From WVYX01 sp039592335 (GTDB taxonomy: Bacteria > Gemmatimonadota > Gemmatimonadetes > Gemmatimonadales > GWC2-71-9), in contig JBDHBX010000015.1 in the NCBI GenBank assembly GCA_039592335.1, positions 62,001 through 126,000 on the forward strand: a stretch of DNA of 64,000 nt. Reading direction: 5' to 3'. Below the pieces are notes generated by a model. It was not told where the DNA came from. It was given only the letters and a program-made list of their open reading frames with translations, and made no database searches. Position numbers and translations under genes: made by a program. Of this stretch, positions 47,933 to 56,792 are shown one piece after another. Within the stretch, counting starts at the first letter, position 1. Each line of letters opens with the position of its first letter.

Positions 47933-48130
47933 GTGTGTCAGGCGGATGCCCGACCGATGGCTAGTAGGGTATTGCGGAGGGACAAGCGTCCGTGCAGCGA
48001 GGGCGCAGGTTCGCCAGCAAGTCCTATTCGACAACGGCGGAGCGGGAGGCACATCCGCCAGTTTGATCGGCCAAACTGCTCTACGGGGAATGGCCTGTCA
48101 AGGAACGGTTACCCTGGTCAACCGATACGC
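47933..48130. repeat. Dispersed repeat family D, copy 2
   Basis: Same 197-base element as at 20874-21070 with about 80% identity (GTGTGTCAGGCGG ... GCGTCCGTGCAGCGAGGGCG ... CCTGGTCAACCGATACGC). It lies about 90 bases upstream of the NTF2-like gene. Confidence 0.8.
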
Positions 48131-48202
48131 AGGAGTGCCCTGTAAACACGAGCGCCTAGGCCGCGGTCGGAGGAACCGCGGGCCGCCGACCTTCGCTCAC
48201 CG

Positions 48203-48395
48203 TTGCCCCGCCTGGGATCGTTGCGTAGCAGAGCGCGGTGGGGTGGTGCCGAGGGGGTGGCGCTCCTCCACAACTCTTCTGATCCAGAGCGTCGGCGTTA
48301 GGGGCCTCAAACCCGGTACAATGTCACACCAAACGCGGGTTCGTGTCGTCCGTTGCTGCGATTGAGCGACACGATGTCGGGTTATGACGGCATCC
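48203..48395. repeat. Repeat family C, full-type copy
   Basis: Modules in order: GCCCCGCCTGGGATCGTTGC, GAGCGCGGTGGGGTGGT, CTTCTGATCCAGAG, GGCCTCAAACCCGG, AACGCGGGTTCGTGTCGTCC and GATGTCGGGTTATGACGGC. In this copy GCGTTAGGGG replaces CGCTAGGGG. It ends about 10 bases before the next gene's 3' end. Confidence 0.8.
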
Positions 48396-48405
48396 ATCGA
48401 CGAGG

Positions 48406-49278
48406 CTACCCCTGCCACACGCCGCGAAAATCGACCGCGAACTGCTTGAAGCTCCGGGGGGCGTGGCCAGCGAGCACCTCGACCCCATCGGTCGTCGTGT
48501 TCGCGAAGTTGTTCTCGAAACCGATGGCGAGTTCGACGAAGCCGTCGACGATCCACTCGGGGAAACCCATGCCCAGCATCGCCTCTTTCGCGGCTTCGTG
48601 CGGCACGGGAACGTACTGTACGTCCTTCCCAACTGCCTGTCCGATGTGTGAAGCGACATCGGCGAAGCCGATCGCCTCCGGCCCGGTGAGCACGAACGAC
48701 TGACCGTCGAACCGGTCGTCGACGCTGGTGAGCACGCCAAGCGCCGAATCGACGATGTCGCGTACATCGATCATCCCGGCCCGTCCCTCACCCCAGTCGA
48801 AGTAGATCGCTCCCTGCTCCTTGACGGTCTGCGCGGTCATCATCGTGTTCTGCATGAAGAACGTGGGCTGAAGGATCGTCCAGACGAGACCGGAGTCCTT
48901 CAGGTCCTGCTCGGCCTCCGCAAGCTGTTGGATGATGCGGCTTTCCGGAGCACCAAACGCCGACAAGCGCACGATCCGTGGGGACGCACCTGCCGATTGC
49001 AGGGCGGCGTGGAAATGCTTCCAATGTTCGAGCGCCGTCGGCCCGTTCCACGTACAGAAATACACGTCCGTTACGCCATCGAAGATGTCAGCGCTCAAGC
49101 TCGTCGCTTCGTCGAGGTCGCCCATCGCAAGCTCCGCGCCCTGTCCCCTCAGTCCCTCCCCCTTCTCGGCGTTCCGAACGAGGGCGCGGACGCTGCTCCC
49201 CTGTCCCAACAATCCCGAGACGACACCTGACCCCGTGTTACCCGTTGCACCAGTCACCAACACCATTCTCTCCGTCAT
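48406..49278 (-). CDS. NmrA-like NAD(P)-binding reductase
   Basis: 290 residues. Begins VLVTGATGNTGSGVV (Rossmann nucleotide motif), contains RALVRNAEKGE and a GDLDEATSLSADIFDGVTDVYF block, and a YIxxLVxx-free but NmrA-like layout in which the catalytic tyrosine of SDRs is absent. Similar proteins are NAD(P)-sensing regulators or quinone oxidoreductases. Cytoplasmic. Confidence 0.85.
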   Translation of the reverse strand: MTERMVLVTGATGNTGSGVVSGLLGQGSSVRALVRNAEKGEGLRGQGAELAMGDLDEATSLSADIFDGVTDVYFCTWNGPTALEHWKHFHAALQSAGASPRIVRLSAFGAPESRIIQQLAEAEQDLKDSGLVWTILQPTFFMQNTMMTAQTVKEQGAIYFDWGEGRAGMIDVRDIVDSALGVLTSVDDRFDGQSFVLTGPEAIGFADVASHIGQAVGKDVQYVPVPHEAAKEAMLGMGFPEWIVDGFVELAIGFENNFANTTTDGVEVLAGHAPRSFKQFAVDFRGVWQG

Positions 49279-49332
49279 CGCTGGCTCCCTGTATGGAGAA
49301 CTGAAAGTCGCCTCGCGCTCAGGGCGTCGACG

Positions 49333-50226
49333 TCAGCTCGTCACCGGCGCAGGTGCACTCGCCTCGCGGAATTCGAAGCCCTCCATCGATACGGTGTACT
49401 CGCCAGTCTCCGCGTCGTGGCGGACGCAGGATTCGGTCGGGTAGAACCCACTCCGCGCGACCGCGGGTGGTGACTTAATAGGGTAGCACGCGTCAGGCTG
49501 GCTGAGCATGAACGCACGCGTCAGCATCTCCTCATAGAATATGACTTCGCTATCATACACACCGAAGATCCAACTGCGTTTCCACTCTTCACCACTGAAC
49601 TCAGGGCCCGTCAGGTCAATGAGGTGATTGCCCATTGCCGGGACCACCGCATCGACATCTTGAAAATCGGGGTTCATGTAGTTGGGAGGAAGCGGCTTCT
49701 TCGCTAACTCGTGCTGGTCACACCGTATGAACTCCAGACCACACGGTCCATCCTCGAGCGCAAGAACGCTCGCAATCGGCACCATGTAGAAATGGACGTC
49801 AAAGTGCGGGACATCGTAGATCCCGGGCGGGATATGCCCCGCGGGATTCCAGTTGAAGAGCACCCATTTAAAAGGAACATCTGACCGGTTGGACACCGCA
49901 TCGGGCAACGGGATGACGAACTCATGTGTGGGGATACACTCGGTGTCCACTTCCAGCCGGCCGTCACCGTCTCGATCGAAACAGTGATGTTGATCGGACG
50001 GCTCGGTCGGCAACCCCTCCAACGCGCCGGATGAGTAGACAACACCGATTGCCGTCGGTAAATCGCCATCGTCGAACTCGGCATACGTGGACACGGTCCC
50101 GTTTCCGAGCTCGGCACTCTGACCGAGAACACGTTCTGTGGCCTCACCGCTCGGACTGCAGCCGACTCCGACCGTTGATGTAGCCACGACCAACAAGATC
50201 GCTGCGGAGATTGGCAGACGTCTCAT
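49333..50226 (-). CDS. Lipoprotein with DUF5602-like domain
   Basis: 297 residues. Signal ISAAILLVVATSTVGVGCS (lipobox cysteine), then a secreted domain with PHFDVHFYMVP, FEFVIPLPDAVS and paired cysteines at RCDQ and CYPI. The HFDVHFYMV block resembles the DUF5602/TTHB210-like fold, but the assignment is tentative. Surface-attached; function unknown. Confidence 0.65.
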   Translation of the reverse strand: MRRLPISAAILLVVATSTVGVGCSPSGEATERVLGQSAELGNGTVSTYAEFDDGDLPTAIGVVYSSGALEGLPTEPSDQHHCFDRDGDGRLEVDTECIPTHEFVIPLPDAVSNRSDVPFKWVLFNWNPAGHIPPGIYDVPHFDVHFYMVPIASVLALEDGPCGLEFIRCDQHELAKKPLPPNYMNPDFQDVDAVVPAMGNHLIDLTGPEFSGEEWKRSWIFGVYDSEVIFYEEMLTRAFMLSQPDACYPIKSPPAVARSGFYPTESCVRHDAETGEYTVSMEGFEFREASAPAPVTS

Positions 50227-50290
50227 TGTTCACTCCTCGTTCTAAGTCATCCACAACGTGTACAGTGCTGGCTGCCGAACGGGCGCAGGC

Positions 50291-50352
50291 ATCCAGATAG
50301 AAGGCGTCGCGCTGGCGGCGGACCGTCGAGGCCATCGGCGGGCCGGCCAATG
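50291..50352. repeat. Repeat family B copy
   Basis: ATCCAGATAG-AAGGCGTCGCGCTGG, CGGCGGACCGTCGAGGCC, ATCGGCGGGCCGGCCAATG, 65 bases upstream of the lipoprotein gene start. Confidence 0.65.
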
Positions 50353-50466
50353 GGGACAAAGATGCTCAGGATACGGTAGGCCGCAAGGGACGGGGCCAGC
50401 AAAACGAGGGCGGCAAGAGAGAGACCCACAACCATCCAAGTGATTGTGCACCTTTGCTTTCGAGTT

Positions 50467-50551
50467 GACCCGCCTGGGGTCGTCGCGCAGCAGAGCGCGG
50501 TGGGGTGGTACCGAGGGGGCGGCGCTCCACCAGGACTCTTCTGATCCAGAG
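50467..50551. repeat. Repeat family C, partial copy
   Basis: CCCGCCTGGGGTCGTCGCGC, GAGCGCGGTGGGGTGGTACCGAG and CCACCAGGACTCTTCTGATCC, ending before the palindromic half. Near it, GTTATGC at 50672 fits an attC-type heptamer. Confidence 0.65.
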
Positions 50552-50756
50552 GCCGCCGGGCAGACGGCCGGTCGATGTCACCGGGGACGTTACCAACCCG
50601 TGACGATGTAACGGGTGGGCGTCCAGGTTGTTCCCCGTAAGTCAGTTAACACCAATAACTTAACAGATCTGGTTATGCGGCACGGTGCTTGCGCTTCCAG
50701 GCCCGTTGAGCGCGTGTGTGGATCGCGCTCGATGGCCTTTTTCCGGAGCGCGCGGG

Positions 50757-51494
50757 ATGATCGGACTCTGGAGACGATTTCAACACGACCCGTTGGGGTT
50801 TGCGAAGCGCGCCCTGTACAAGACCGTGCTCGGCCCGCTGCGCTATCGGACCGCTGACGGGTATGATGCTGCTCGCTACTGGCGCGATCGGTTCACGAAC
50901 CACGGCCGCACGCTGCAGGCAGTGGGTGACGAAGGATTGTCGCCGGCCGAGAACCAGCAGATGTATGAGGACGCTGCCAAGGTGTTTGGGAGCGTGTGTC
51001 GAGAGCAGGCCATCGATTGCGAGAACGCCCGCGTGCTGGAGATCGGCTGTGGCTCCGGATTCTACGCCCAGCTGCTTCACGATTGGGGTGTGGGGGATTA
51101 CGTCGGGCTCGACATCACCGACGTGTTCTTCCCCGAATTGCGGGATCGGTTCCCCGCGTTCGACTTCGTACGGCGAGACATTACTGCCGACGAAGTCGAA
51201 GGCACCTTCGATCTCGTTCTGATGATCGACGTCGTCGAGCACATCGTGAGCGACGCGAGGTTCGCGTCGGCGATGGAGCAGGTACGGTCGTGCTTGGCAC
51301 CGGGTGGATTGTTCGTGGTGTCGCCGATGGTCGAGGAGCGTCCGCGGAGCATGTTCTACCAGCGGTTCTGGTCGGCACAGGATGTCGTCCCACATTTTCC
51401 GGGATACAGCTTCGGTGAGCTGACGCCGTTTCGTCACGGTCATATGCTGACGGTCCGCGCGCCCGCCGAGGCCGAGGTGTTGGACGCCGCCTGA
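50757..51494 (+). CDS. Class I SAM-dependent methyltransferase
   Basis: 245 residues. ATG at 50757 with GGAG 5 bases upstream, chosen over a longer open frame. Motif I is VLEIGCGSGFY, then GDYVGLDI, FDLVLMIDVVEH and LAPGGLFVVS, all canonical. The acceptor is unknown. Single-gene unit on the plus strand, divergent from the lipoprotein gene at 50226. Confidence 0.85.
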   Translation: MIGLWRRFQHDPLGFAKRALYKTVLGPLRYRTADGYDAARYWRDRFTNHGRTLQAVGDEGLSPAENQQMYEDAAKVFGSVCREQAIDCENARVLEIGCGSGFYAQLLHDWGVGDYVGLDITDVFFPELRDRFPAFDFVRRDITADEVEGTFDLVLMIDVVEHIVSDARFASAMEQVRSCLAPGGLFVVSPMVEERPRSMFYQRFWSAQDVVPHFPGYSFGELTPFRHGHMLTVRAPAEAEVLDAA

Positions 51495-51505
51495 CGCGAA
51501 GCTGA

Positions 51506-51665
51506 AGTCGCGTCGTTGATTCCCTCAGTTGCCCCGCCTGGGATCGTTGCGCAGCAAATGTCACCTTGAACGCGGGTTCGTGTCGTCCGTTGCCGGGGTT
51601 GAGCGACAGAATGTCGGGTTATGACGTCATTTTGTCGGCACAGATGTCGTGCTTTGCCGTGTTCG
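51506..51665. repeat. Repeat family C copy with an internal deletion
   Basis: Starts AAGTCGCGTCG, then GCCCCGCCTGGGATCGTTGC, then a direct jump from GCGCAGCA to AATGTCACC that omits about 100 bases present in the copy at 63576. It continues with ACGCGGGTTCGTGTCGTCC and GACAGAATGTCGGGTTATGAC. Confidence 0.75.
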
Positions 51666-51702
51666 CTGACCGCGCCTCCGCTGCTGCAGGCGCGGGTTAG
51701 GC
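51664..51702. other. attC-like hairpin with GTTAGGC
   Basis: CCGCGCCT and AGGCGCGG form a perfect 8-bp stem (51670-51695), with CGCTGAC on one side and GTTAGGC (51696-51702) on the other. In minus-strand sense GCCTAAC follows the stop of the next gene by about 22 bases and is followed by CCGCGCCTGCAGC, like the boundary at 37570. Confidence 0.45.
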
Positions 51703-51723
51703 GGAGCCGTCCTCAGTCGTGTC

Positions 51724-52215
51724 CTAGGCCGAATCGGTATTGTAGATGATGTGCGAGCACTTCCACGTGCCATCCGGTTGCCGTCTGAGAATCCAGATCT
51801 CTTTCCCGCTCTCCTGTGTCGTATCACCCCCTGCCTTGGGCGTATACCGCCCCACGTAACTCCATCGCGCAAACGCCCAGTCTCCGTGTACCTCAATCTC
51901 ATCGACCGATATTTCGAACTCGATGTCCAGCTGCTCATACCAGGGGCGTGCAAACTCTCGACCTGCGTCCCGGCCTCTCAGAATCGCCAAATTCGGTGGC
52001 ATGAAGATCGCGTCCTCAGTGAATTGCGCAATCCAAGCATCCAGATCTCCCGAATTGATCACTGACGCGTTGTGAGCGAAGAGAGCCCTGATGGCATCGA
52101 CGTCCGCCTCGACATCTACCACAGGCTCTTCCGCCACCTCCTCCCGCTGCGGCTGGCAGCCAACGGACAGACAAAGCAGAAGGACTGGAAGAGTCATCGT
52201 GGACGGTCTCGTCAT
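51724..52215 (-). CDS. NTF2-like / DUF4440 lipoprotein
   Basis: 163 residues. Signal MTLPVLLLCLSVGC (lipobox) then the NTF2-like fold: DAIRALFAHNASVINSGDLD, FTEDAIFMPP, EIEVHGDWAFARWSYVG, WILRRQPDGTWKCSHIIYN. Sister of the secreted DUF4440 gene at 47389-47844. Surface lipoprotein; function unknown. Confidence 0.82.
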   Translation of the reverse strand: MTRPSTMTLPVLLLCLSVGCQPQREEVAEEPVVDVEADVDAIRALFAHNASVINSGDLDAWIAQFTEDAIFMPPNLAILRGRDAGREFARPWYEQLDIEFEISVDEIEVHGDWAFARWSYVGRYTPKAGGDTTQESGKEIWILRRQPDGTWKCSHIIYNTDSA

Positions 52216-52255
52216 TTCGTCCTCCCTTTCCGCCCAGACTCCAGCTCAGCATCTT

Positions 52256-52293
52256 GGAGGCCATCGGCGGTTCGACGGATGCCGCCAATGTCT
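52256..52293. repeat. Repeat family B, short copy
   Basis: GGAGGCCATCGGCGGTTCG then ACGGATGCCGCCAATGTCTGG, 41 bases upstream of the DUF4440 lipoprotein gene. Its GGCGG/CCGCC ends can pair. Confidence 0.75.
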
Positions 52294-52379
52294 GGCTAGG
52301 CCCTGCGGAAACAAGGCCGGAGCCTCTCGGGATTCTCCTTGATGGCAGCGCGGGGCGGCAGCGACCAGCCTGAACGGTC

Positions 52380-53921
52380 TCAGGGGCTCAAGAAGGCCAG
52401 GCTCTTTTCGGCGGCAAAGAGCCCACTTGCCGCACAGTAATAGAGACCGCACCCCAACGTGCCGGCCCCAGCGAGAAACAGCCCATCCACACCGCACGTG
52501 AGGCTCTGAAACCGACCCGGTCCCATCTGTGATGGAATATGTGCAGGTCCGTATATCCCACCACGCACCGCCCTCACACGGTCGGTGCATTCGAGTGGCG
52601 TTATGCACTCGATATGAGTCACGTGATCTGCAAGTCGTGGCGCGTGTCGCTCCGCGGCGGTCAGAAGTGCCTCGCTCAATTGAGACTTCAGGTCCTCATA
52701 TTCCTCGCCGCGTTCCTGCGGGCTGATTGACGCCCATCGCTCCACGCTCTCATAGCTCCATCCAGACAGAAGCTGAAGTGTGTGATGGCCTTCCGGAGCG
52801 AACCCTCCGTACGCATCCCGAACGGACGGGCTATTGATGAAGAACGCTCGATCGGTCGACGGAGCCGTCTTCCCGAGCCACCCGTCGTAGTAGGGAACCA
52901 CATCCCAATCATTGAACTGACAGATATTCCCGGTGCTGAAGTCGAGCTTCGTCAGATCCAGATCCGTTCCGACCAGAACCGTGACGATCGATCCCGACGG
53001 CTGCATGCGAGAGGCTTTGCGAAGCTGGCCTCGCGGTACGAGACTTCGGTCGAGGAGGGAGCAGATCACGACCGTGGGATCCACGTCACTGATGACGACT
53101 CTGCCGGTGTATTCTTGGCCCTTCTCCGTCCGCACCACCCAGACATCGGTTTTCTTCCCAAGGCCCGTCACCGGATCCGAGGGTACCAACTCAACATCTC
53201 TCCTCAGCAAACCCTGGACGAACGCATCACGGATACCCTTGGCACCGCCACGCGGGTAGTACGCGCCGTTCAAGTAGTAACCCCACACCCCCATGGCGGT
53301 GGCGGCTGATACCTCACGCGGACCCACTGCAACATCGAACAGAGGAGCGGAAAGTACCGCCTGCAGCCTCGGGTCCGTGATTATCCCGTTGAGGAACGAC
53401 TGGTAGCTCAGCCGTCCGTACTTGAGCATCAATGGATGCCGCGCGAAGTACTTCATCCAGCTCCACGGGCCACCAGTTCGCAGCTCAGCCGGAGCGGACG
53501 CGTCGTCGATCTTCACGACAGTGTCGACAAAGCGTCTCACGCCTCTCTCTTCACGCGGAAAATCGCGTAGCAGCCGCTCAGTCAGCCTCTCTTCTCCCTT
53601 GCAGAAATCGAATTGGTAGTCAGGAAACACATACCGGTCCATCGCGTCAGGATTCAGCTCCACGAACTCGAGTCCATCCAGCCCGAGCTGGTTCAGCAGT
53701 TCTCGGAAGGGTTCTCCAGCACCGAGCTTGCCCACGTAATGCAGACCCAAGTCGAAGACATACTCCCCGCTCACCACCGGTCGTATGTAGCCGCCAAAGT
53801 CGGATGCCGCCTCGAGCAGCAACAGCTTGTGATCGTCTTGAGCGAGCCTTGTAGCCGCCGCCAGGCCGCCGATGCCGGACCCGATGATGATTGCGTCATA
53901 CTCCGCTGTCGGGACTTTCAT
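52380..53921 (-). CDS. FAD-dependent phytoene-desaturase-like oxidoreductase
   Basis: 513 residues. Starts YDAIIIGSGIGGLAAATRLA (dinucleotide-binding GxGxxG), then LLEAASDFGGYIRPV and FDLGLHYVGKL, the pattern of phytoene desaturase/retinol-saturase-like flavoproteins, with the C-terminal FAD segment GLFLAGAGTLGCGLYYCAASG. Twelve bases of spacing separate it from the acyltransferase gene downstream in the same operon order, which suggests a lipid or carotenoid-type pathway. Confidence 0.88.
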   Translation of the reverse strand: MKVPTAEYDAIIIGSGIGGLAAATRLAQDDHKLLLLEAASDFGGYIRPVVSGEYVFDLGLHYVGKLGAGEPFRELLNQLGLDGLEFVELNPDAMDRYVFPDYQFDFCKGEERLTERLLRDFPREERGVRRFVDTVVKIDDASAPAELRTGGPWSWMKYFARHPLMLKYGRLSYQSFLNGIITDPRLQAVLSAPLFDVAVGPREVSAATAMGVWGYYLNGAYYPRGGAKGIRDAFVQGLLRRDVELVPSDPVTGLGKKTDVWVVRTEKGQEYTGRVVISDVDPTVVICSLLDRSLVPRGQLRKASRMQPSGSIVTVLVGTDLDLTKLDFSTGNICQFNDWDVVPYYDGWLGKTAPSTDRAFFINSPSVRDAYGGFAPEGHHTLQLLSGWSYESVERWASISPQERGEEYEDLKSQLSEALLTAAERHAPRLADHVTHIECITPLECTDRVRAVRGGIYGPAHIPSQMGPGRFQSLTCGVDGLFLAGAGTLGCGLYYCAASGLFAAEKSLAFLSP

Positions 53922-53933
53922 GGGGGCGATCCT

Positions 53934-54647
53934 TCAGGCAGGCGGCTTCGAGTACGCTCGGCTTTCGACGGAGCCCAGCGCTTCCTGGCATCGATCGACG
54001 GTGGCCTCCCGTCCGTCAATCGGATCTCCGTGAGATGCGAAAACATTGCAGAACGGCAGAGGGAAGACGTAATGCCATGGTCGCGTGAACTCGATGACTG
54101 GGTGACCGCGCACGATCAGCGGTACGAGCCAGGCGCCCGTCGCTCGGGCGATTTCGGGCAACCCAGGCTTGACGCGACCGTAGGGTCCCCCCGCATCGGC
54201 AAACAACCCGATGTGACACCCCCGCGCCTGCACCATCTCGATGATCTGTTGCCTTGGTGGAATGGGCGAGTTACGCCGGTAGATCCACAGACGGAAGCCG
54301 AACCGTGCTGTGGCTTGCTGCAACATGCGCGAGAGGAGTCCATCATGCCCGATACCAGTGGGCATCAGCTCCGGGGGAACGTCGCGGAAGGCGCACAGCG
54401 TAATGGGCTCGTAGGCGTGCCACGAGTAGAAGATCAAAGGCTTCCCGGTGCTCTGGATCAGTCGTGTCAAGCCGTCCAGGTGTGGTTCCCAGCGGATGCG
54501 GACTGTTCTCCAGCAGGGGTATATCCAGGCCGCCAGCGCAATATTCGACAGGAACACCAACGGCTGATAAAGCGATCGGACCCCAGGTGTCTCTGTCGGC
54601 ACGCCGGCAAAGGAGATCCGGCCACGGGGGCGTGGGGGGGCGCTCAT
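53934..54647 (-). CDS. DUF374 lysophospholipid-acyltransferase-like protein
   Basis: 237 residues from an ATG. Contains a membrane-associated N-terminal segment, then SWHAYEPITL (the WHxxx site of this family) and GLFADAGGPYGRVKPGLPE, the hallmark DUF374 stretch. Its start lies upstream of the FAD oxidoreductase, so the two are probably cotranscribed. It likely transfers an acyl chain to a lipid. Confidence 0.82.
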   Translation of the reverse strand: MSAPPRPRGRISFAGVPTETPGVRSLYQPLVFLSNIALAAWIYPCWRTVRIRWEPHLDGLTRLIQSTGKPLIFYSWHAYEPITLCAFRDVPPELMPTGIGHDGLLSRMLQQATARFGFRLWIYRRNSPIPPRQQIIEMVQARGCHIGLFADAGGPYGRVKPGLPEIARATGAWLVPLIVRGHPVIEFTRPWHYVFPLPFCNVFASHGDPIDGREATVDRCQEALGSVESRAYSKPPA

Positions 54648-54730
54648 AGAGAATCACAGGCCACAATGGCGTGGCGGTCGGCGAGAACTGTTCCAGGAGC
54701 CCGGCGCGTCCACCTCGCAGTGGTCCGCCG

Positions 54731-54765
54731 TGGCATCGGTGGTCGACGAATCCGCCAAATGTCTC
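54731..54765. repeat. Repeat family B, divergent copy
   Basis: GTGGCATCGGTGGTCGACG then AATCCGCCAAATGTCTC, 83 bases upstream of the acyltransferase gene start. Confidence 0.5.
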
Positions 54766-54824
54766 ACCAGAGCCGTCGGAAACAAGGGGAAAGTCTCTAG
54801 GGATTTCTCCTGGTGGAAGCTAAG

Positions 54825-54909
54825 GTCTCCTGATCCAGAGGGGCACCGCTAGGGGCCTCAAACCCGGCAAAATGTCGTACTAAACGCGGGTTCGTGTCGT
54901 CCGTTGTCG
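54825..54909. repeat. Repeat family C, partial copy
   Basis: TCTCCTGATCCAGAGGGG, CACCGCTAGGGGCCTC, AAACCCGGCAAAATGTCG and AACGCGGGTTCGTGTCGTCC. The AAACCCGG end pairs with CCGGGTTT in full copies; this copy stops before it. Confidence 0.7.
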
Positions 54910-54970
54910 AGAGCCCTGTGCCTTCCTCTTAGCCCGTCGGCGGGTGCTCGAACCCCTGAGGCACACTGCC

Positions 54971-56197
54971 TCATCCACCTGGTTCGAGCTCCAGAGCCGC
55001 ACGCTGGTTAGCGACAGTCAGCTCAGTGCCATAGTCCGCCGAGAGGTTGCGAAGACGAAGTAGGATCGAATCTGCGAGGTCTCCGGTAGCGATCTCAGCT
55101 AGTCCGCGACGCGCCAGAAAGCCCTCGACGTCGTAGTCCGACCGGTATGCCTCACCCTCGTCCAGATCGAGGGGCGTGAACTCGATCCGTACGACAGCTC
55201 CGTCCCGAACCGTCAGGGTGGCGAGGATCCCCTCCCACGGTCGGTATCTGTCGTAAGCGCCGATCTCGGGGTTGAGCCCTTGGTATGCCAGGCCACCGAG
55301 CTGCCGGATCACTGGCCTTCCCTTGTAGATCTCGATCCCGTCGAATCCCCGATGACCGTGGCCAACGTAGATCGAGGCGCCCGCGTCGATGACAGCGCGT
55401 GCGAAGCCCGTCTGCCACCCAGCCACGTCTTCGACCCACACGTGTCCGTCACTCGTGGAATCGCCGGGCGCAATCGAGTCGAACTCGTCGACGTCGATCT
55501 GGAAATGCTGGTAGTAGATGACGAAGTCGGCGTGGGACGCAGCTTCCCGTACCGCGGCGAGATTTCGATCCCAGTCGTCCTGTCGGCCTGTCCACAGGCC
55601 GTTCACCGCATGGTGGATCGCGTGTCGCTCGTCGTGACTCGTCGTCGCCGCAACCAGCCCAATCGTCACCCCCCTCACAGTCAGGTAGGCTGGGGCCGTA
55701 GCCGCAGGCAAGTCTCGACCAGCTCCGGCGTAGGTGAGCCCATACGTGTCTGCGGCCGCCCGCGTGGCAGCCACACCGCAGTCGCCTAGATCCCAAGCGT
55801 GGTTGTTGGCGATGGACATCAGGTTGAAACCGACAGTCGCGAGGAACTCCATGACCGACGCGTCGACGGCATGTGGCCTGCTCGAGTTCCCTGGACGCTG
55901 CTCACTCGTGAGCCGGGGTCCACCCAGAACAGCCTCATACTCGTCAGGCAGGCCACACGCATCGGCCTCCGACCTCACCGCCATCTCGAAGTTGGTGAAC
56001 GCGACATCGACACTGTGAAGGATGGGCCTCAGGGAACCGAAGGGGGCCTCCCAGTACTGCCTCGGGTCATCCTTGATCAGCGCCTGTCCAGCAACGACCA
56101 GGGTGATCGCCGGCTGGGGAGGAGTACGATCGCATCCTGAGGTCAGAGCTGCTGCGGCCACGACGAGACAGGTCTGCGGGTGCCATCTCCGCTTCAT
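54971..56197 (-). CDS. CapA-like lipoprotein (metallophosphatase-like fold)
   Basis: 408 residues. The ATG at 56197 overlaps the preceding gene's stop by four bases (ATGA). A lipoprotein signal (CLVVAAAALTSGC) precedes the CapA fold: AITLVVAGQALIKDDPRQ, DVAFTNFEM, SIANNHAWDLGDCG, VGHGHRGFDG. CapA-family proteins act in polyglutamate or other surface-polymer metabolism. The pairing with the membrane protein upstream suggests a surface-polymer role. Confidence 0.82.
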   Translation of the reverse strand: MKRRWHPQTCLVVAAAALTSGCDRTPPQPAITLVVAGQALIKDDPRQYWEAPFGSLRPILHSVDVAFTNFEMAVRSEADACGLPDEYEAVLGGPRLTSEQRPGNSSRPHAVDASVMEFLATVGFNLMSIANNHAWDLGDCGVAATRAAADTYGLTYAGAGRDLPAATAPAYLTVRGVTIGLVAATTSHDERHAIHHAVNGLWTGRQDDWDRNLAAVREAASHADFVIYYQHFQIDVDEFDSIAPGDSTSDGHVWVEDVAGWQTGFARAVIDAGASIYVGHGHRGFDGIEIYKGRPVIRQLGGLAYQGLNPEIGAYDRYRPWEGILATLTVRDGAVVRIEFTPLDLDEGEAYRSDYDVEGFLARRGLAEIATGDLADSILLRLRNLSADYGTELTVANQRAALELEPGG

Positions 56198-56610
56198 CGA
56201 AGAATCGCGCCTCCAGCTAGCGGCTGGTCCTTTGCGATTCGATTGGCCAACAGCACGATTGCGGGTGCCAGAAGCCACGGTATGACGTAGTACACGGTCA
56301 AGTACCAGAACTCCCACAGGAATCCGATGCCGCGATCAAGGACCAGGCCGCAATACAGATAGTCGTACGCAGCAAGTGGCACCGTGAAGTAGAATGCTAT
56401 CCACAGTGCCACTGACATGCGGCGCCCCAACGGCACGCGTTTCAGCACGAAGTAAAGAACGACGGAGATGGGGAGCAACACTAGCAAGTCGAAGCCCACC
56501 ATGAACCTCGCGGAGTACTGCTGATAGTACCCCGGCAGCCCGGCCAAGAGGAAACCCGCCCAAACGAGGGTCGCCAGGGCCCACAGCCGAACGTGGTGTC
56601 GTATCCTCAT
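56194..56610 (-). CDS. Four-helix membrane protein
   Basis: 138 residues, ATG at 56610. Four hydrophobic segments (ALATLVWAGFLLAGLPGYY, FMVGFDLLVLLPISVVLYF, VALWIAFYFTVPLAAYDYL, YLTVYYVIPWLLAPAIVLLA). It ends in the four-base overlap with the CapA-like gene, so it is translated with it. No family assigned. Confidence 0.7.
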   Translation of the reverse strand: MRIRHHVRLWALATLVWAGFLLAGLPGYYQQYSARFMVGFDLLVLLPISVVLYFVLKRVPLGRRMSVALWIAFYFTVPLAAYDYLYCGLVLDRGIGFLWEFWYLTVYYVIPWLLAPAIVLLANRIAKDQPLAGGAILR

Positions 56611-56679
56611 GCTACAGGGAGTCCATATAGATAGTGGTCCTACTTCACGACGCTCACCGTTCACCTGTGATGTTGATAG

Positions 56680-56779
56680 TCATAGTTGGTGCACCACCCA
56701 GAAGCAGGCGACCATAATCCCGAAGACCCCGATGACGCCCAGCGCCCGTACCGGTGCGAGTCGCCGGTCGATGTCGTGC
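56680..56779 (-). pseudogene. C-terminal membrane-helix remnant next to a repeat
   Basis: The minus strand reads RRLAPVRALGVIGVFG, IMVACFWVVHQL and a stop, but has an in-frame stop immediately upstream and no start. The upstream bases (GTAGCACGACATCG) belong to family C. It looks like the tail of a gene cut at a repeat junction. Confidence 0.35.
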
Positions 56780-56792
56780 TACCTCACGCACA

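Noticed and set aside
50658..50678. ACTTAAC followed by GTTATGC as a mini attC site
   Set aside because: The spacing is only about 7 bases, too short for an attC stem, so I treat it as coincidence.
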